NCBI GenBank assembly: GCA_013697635.1
Contig: JACCWM010000133.1
Span: forward strand, 55,513 to 119,512
Reading direction: 5' to 3'
DNA from: Lujinxingiaceae bacterium
Lineage (GTDB): Bacteria; Myxococcota_A; Bradymonadia; Bradymonadales; Bradymonadaceae
Length of the DNA: 64,000 bases
The notes under the pieces: generated by a model
The model's input: only the letters and a program-made list of their open reading frames with translations
Told to the model about the DNA's origin: nothing
Database searches by the model: none
Shown here: positions 61,987-64,000 of the stretch, in pieces
How the letters are laid out: every line of letters begins with the position of its first letter
Numbering within the stretch: position 1 is the stretch's first letter
Made by a program: the position numbers and the translations under genes

Positions 61987-63945
61987 ATGACGACGTCCAC
62001 CTCTTGGAACTTGCTTCGGCGCCCCCTGGCCGCGGCCATCGTCGCCGCCGCCCTGATCGGCGTGCCGGCGCTGGCCTCAGCCCAGGGAACTTCCAGCTTC
62101 GACATCGCCGAGAAGGCCCCCTGGAAGGCCTGCCTTGACGGCGCCCAACCCACCACCAAGAACGTGCCGGCCGTCGACTTCGATGGCCGCGCGCCCTTTG
62201 GCGTCGACATCATGGACACCAACCCGCACTGGGATGAGGTGATCCTCGACTTCCACGACTCGCTTAGCGAGCAAGAGATCGTCGCCTACACCAAACAGTT
62301 GGGCCTCGATGTGCGCGTCAACAGCGAGTACGCCAATCAGACCAACGTCTACATCGCACGCGTCGAGGAAGGTGCGGTGCCCTATGTCAAAGACTGCTTG
62401 ACGGCCCAGGCACCCAAGGGTTGGATCGAGGCGATCGAGGAGAACTTCGAGTACCGCGTCTTCGAGACCGAGAGCGCGCCCAGCACCACGCCCGACGATC
62501 CGCTCTACCAGTTCCAGTGGAACTTCAAGCAGGTCAACGCCGAGAAGGCCTGGAAGGTCTCCACCGGGCGCGACGTCGTCGTGGCCGTGATCGACACCGG
62601 CGTCACCTACAAGGACGACGCCTCGCGCGGCATCAAGGCCGGAAAAGACTTGAAAGGCACGCGCTTTGTCGCCGGCTACGACTTTGTCGACAAGTCCGAC
62701 TTCGTCTACGACGGACACGGCCACGGCACCCACGTCGCCGGCACGATCGCTCAGGCCACCAACAACGGCTACGGCGTGGCCGGCCTGGCCTATGACGCCA
62801 AGATCATGCCGATCCGTGTGCTCAACTCGCGCGGCTTCGGACAGGTCGCCGACATCGCCGACGCCGTGCGTTGGTCGGCCGACAACGGCGCTCAGGTGAT
62901 CAACATGAGCCTGGGCGGACCGCTGCCAAGCCTCGTGCTCAAGCGCGCCATCGACTACGCACACAAAAAAGGCGTGACCGTGGTCGCCGCCGCCGGAAAC
63001 GCCGGCAAGCGCTCGCCAAGCTACCCGGCAGCCTACGACCACGTGATCGCCGTGGCCGCCACCCAGTTTGACCAGCGCACCACCTTCTATTCGCAGTGGG
63101 GCGGCTATGTCGACATCGCCGCGCCCGGCGGCAACACCCGCGTCGACCAAAACGGCGACGGACGCCCCGACGGCATCCTTCAAGAGACGCTTAAGGCCGG
63201 CAAGCTCGACGAGCATGACTTCTCGCTCTACATGGGCACCTCGATGGCCAGCCCGCATGTGGCCGCGATCGCCGCGCTCGTGATCAGCCAGGGTATCACC
63301 CACCCCGACAAGGTCGCCAAAGTGCTCCAAAAAACCGCCAACGACTCGATGAAGACCGAGTACAAGGATGCCAAGGAGTACCAGGAGCGCTACGGCGCAG
63401 GCCTCGTGCAGGCCGACAAGGCCGTCGCACACGCCGCCACCATGCAGGGCACCTGGCGCTTTAGCGGCGCATTCCTGCTCGCCCTGCTGGCCTTTGCCGG
63501 CGTGCGACGCAAGGACGTGCTCGCCATGGCCCCCAAGCACGCCCCGCTGCTCTTCGGCTCGGCGATGCTCGCCGCCGGCGGTCTGTTCTTCTTGCCCTTC
63601 ATCCTGCCCGGCGGTGGCACCATGGGCTATGTCGCAAGCCTGCTCGCACGCCCTGTGGCCCAGTGGGACGTGATCTTTGCTGGCCTCGGCGCCCACCAGA
63701 ACCCGCTTTTGGCGAGCTTCCTCATCCCGCTGGGCGCCTACGCGCTCTTTGGCGGGCGCAACATGCTGCGCATCGCGGCCTGCGGCCTCGCGCTCGGTAT
63801 GGCGGCCTTCTGCTTCACCGAGGCTTATCTGCTCACCTCCGACGTACGTTGGATCCCGGGCATGAACATCCTCGACCGCGTCTGGCTCGTCAGCAACGGC
63901 CTGCTCAGCCTCGCGATCGGCTACTTCGGCCTCAAGCGCTCTTAG
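61987..63945 (+). CDS. Subtilisin-family (S8) serine protease with C-terminal membrane domain
   Basis: AAGGA precedes ATG 61987. The 652 residues have a signal peptide (cut near ASAQ, ~33), a propeptide-like domain (~35-155), and a subtilase domain with Asp203 (AVIDTGV), His246 (GHGTHVAG), Asn in AAAGNAGKRSPSYPA and Ser419 (GTSMASPHVA). The triad is intact. The last ~160 residues contain four or five hydrophobic segments (e.g. FLLALLAFAGV; LFGSAMLAAGGLFFLPFILP; LLASFLIPLGAYALF; RIAACGLALGMAAFCF), ending GLKRS. So the protease would be membrane-anchored with its active site outside the cytoplasm. Confidence 0.93.
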   Translation: MTTSTSWNLLRRPLAAAIVAAALIGVPALASAQGTSSFDIAEKAPWKACLDGAQPTTKNVPAVDFDGRAPFGVDIMDTNPHWDEVILDFHDSLSEQEIVAYTKQLGLDVRVNSEYANQTNVYIARVEEGAVPYVKDCLTAQAPKGWIEAIEENFEYRVFETESAPSTTPDDPLYQFQWNFKQVNAEKAWKVSTGRDVVVAVIDTGVTYKDDASRGIKAGKDLKGTRFVAGYDFVDKSDFVYDGHGHGTHVAGTIAQATNNGYGVAGLAYDAKIMPIRVLNSRGFGQVADIADAVRWSADNGAQVINMSLGGPLPSLVLKRAIDYAHKKGVTVVAAAGNAGKRSPSYPAAYDHVIAVAATQFDQRTTFYSQWGGYVDIAAPGGNTRVDQNGDGRPDGILQETLKAGKLDEHDFSLYMGTSMASPHVAAIAALVISQGITHPDKVAKVLQKTANDSMKTEYKDAKEYQERYGAGLVQADKAVAHAATMQGTWRFSGAFLLALLAFAGVRRKDVLAMAPKHAPLLFGSAMLAAGGLFFLPFILPGGGTMGYVASLLARPVAQWDVIFAGLGAHQNPLLASFLIPLGAYALFGGRNMLRIAACGLALGMAAFCFTEAYLLTSDVRWIPGMNILDRVWLVSNGLLSLAIGYFGLKRS

Positions 63946-63970
63946 AAACACCAGCGCTAAGTGAAACATA

Positions 63971-64000
63971 AAAAGGCGGCCACCTTGCTCAGTGCAAGGT
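63971..64000 (+). terminator. Probable terminator, cut by window end
   Basis: After the protease stop, AAAAAGGCGGCCACCTTGC is followed by TCAGT and GCAAGGT, the start of the returning arm of a long GC-rich hairpin. The T-run expected next is beyond the window. Confidence 0.6.

Noticed and set aside
62077..63969. Minus-strand open frame (630 codons) opposite the subtilisin
   Set aside because: Shadow of an unambiguous protease gene; no recognisable domain.

Overview
The window is GC-rich, tightly packed bacterial DNA with about 40 genes on both strands. I see no rRNA, tRNA, CRISPR array, recognisable transposase or prophage. The gene content points to a Gram-negative relative of the Myxococcota/Bradymonadales (the former delta-proteobacteria). 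This includes three Hanks-type kinases or kinase-like proteins, PEGA/TPR partners, an FHA-sigma54 activator, large lipoproteins with thrombospondin-3, Cys-rich, Ig-like and PPC-like modules, an MCE lipid-transport system and a TatT-type TRAP transporter. The taxonomic placement is inference from gene content, not from a marker gene.

Layout. 1-2646: the 3' end of an Hsp70-like gene and an unknown partner. 2660-3541: MscS channel. 3730-8786: a four-gene TRAP operon (TatT lipoprotein, DctP, an enlarged DctQ, and a DctM carrying repeated short motifs at both ends). 8787-11364: a long inverted repeat, then an arsM-marR arsenic methylation unit bracketed by 35-bp direct repeats, then a DUF5131 gene. 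11586-16086: DUF58 and TgpA-like transglutaminase on +, converging on a MoxR ATPase on -. 16318-24574: two neighbouring giant lipoproteins built of about 80-residue Ig-like repeats. 24649-27072: class A penicillin-binding protein. 27245-33539: a small conserved-looking protein, typA/bipA, a TPR protein and a Ser/Thr kinase.

34034-36400: MlaE-like permease and an MCE protein with an apparent beta-barrel-like C-terminus. 36429-39373: second transglutaminase and a Na+/Ca2+ exchanger. 39413-42485: a leftward group including TlpA-like thioredoxin and a glyoxalase-II-like hydrolase. 42693-48874: thrombospondin-3 lipoprotein, kinase, and a TPR/PEGA membrane protein. 48881-55514: DUF493, Maf, an RsmB-type RNA methyltransferase whose RNA-binding domain seems to be a separate overlapping gene, and a 1386-residue pseudokinase-AAA-TPR protein. 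55731-63945: Cys-rich/PPC lipoprotein, FHA-sigma54 activator, cyclic-nucleotide-binding protein, and a subtilisin with a membrane C-terminus.

Common themes are the cell envelope (wall synthesis, lipid transport, mechanosensing, surface lipoproteins) and phospho-signalling. The most unusual items are the bracketed arsM-marR cassette with its tandem operator, the TRAP permease pair with extra modules, the Ig-repeat lipoproteins with a recent internal duplication of about 750 bp, the MCE/barrel-like protein and the split RNA methyltransferase.
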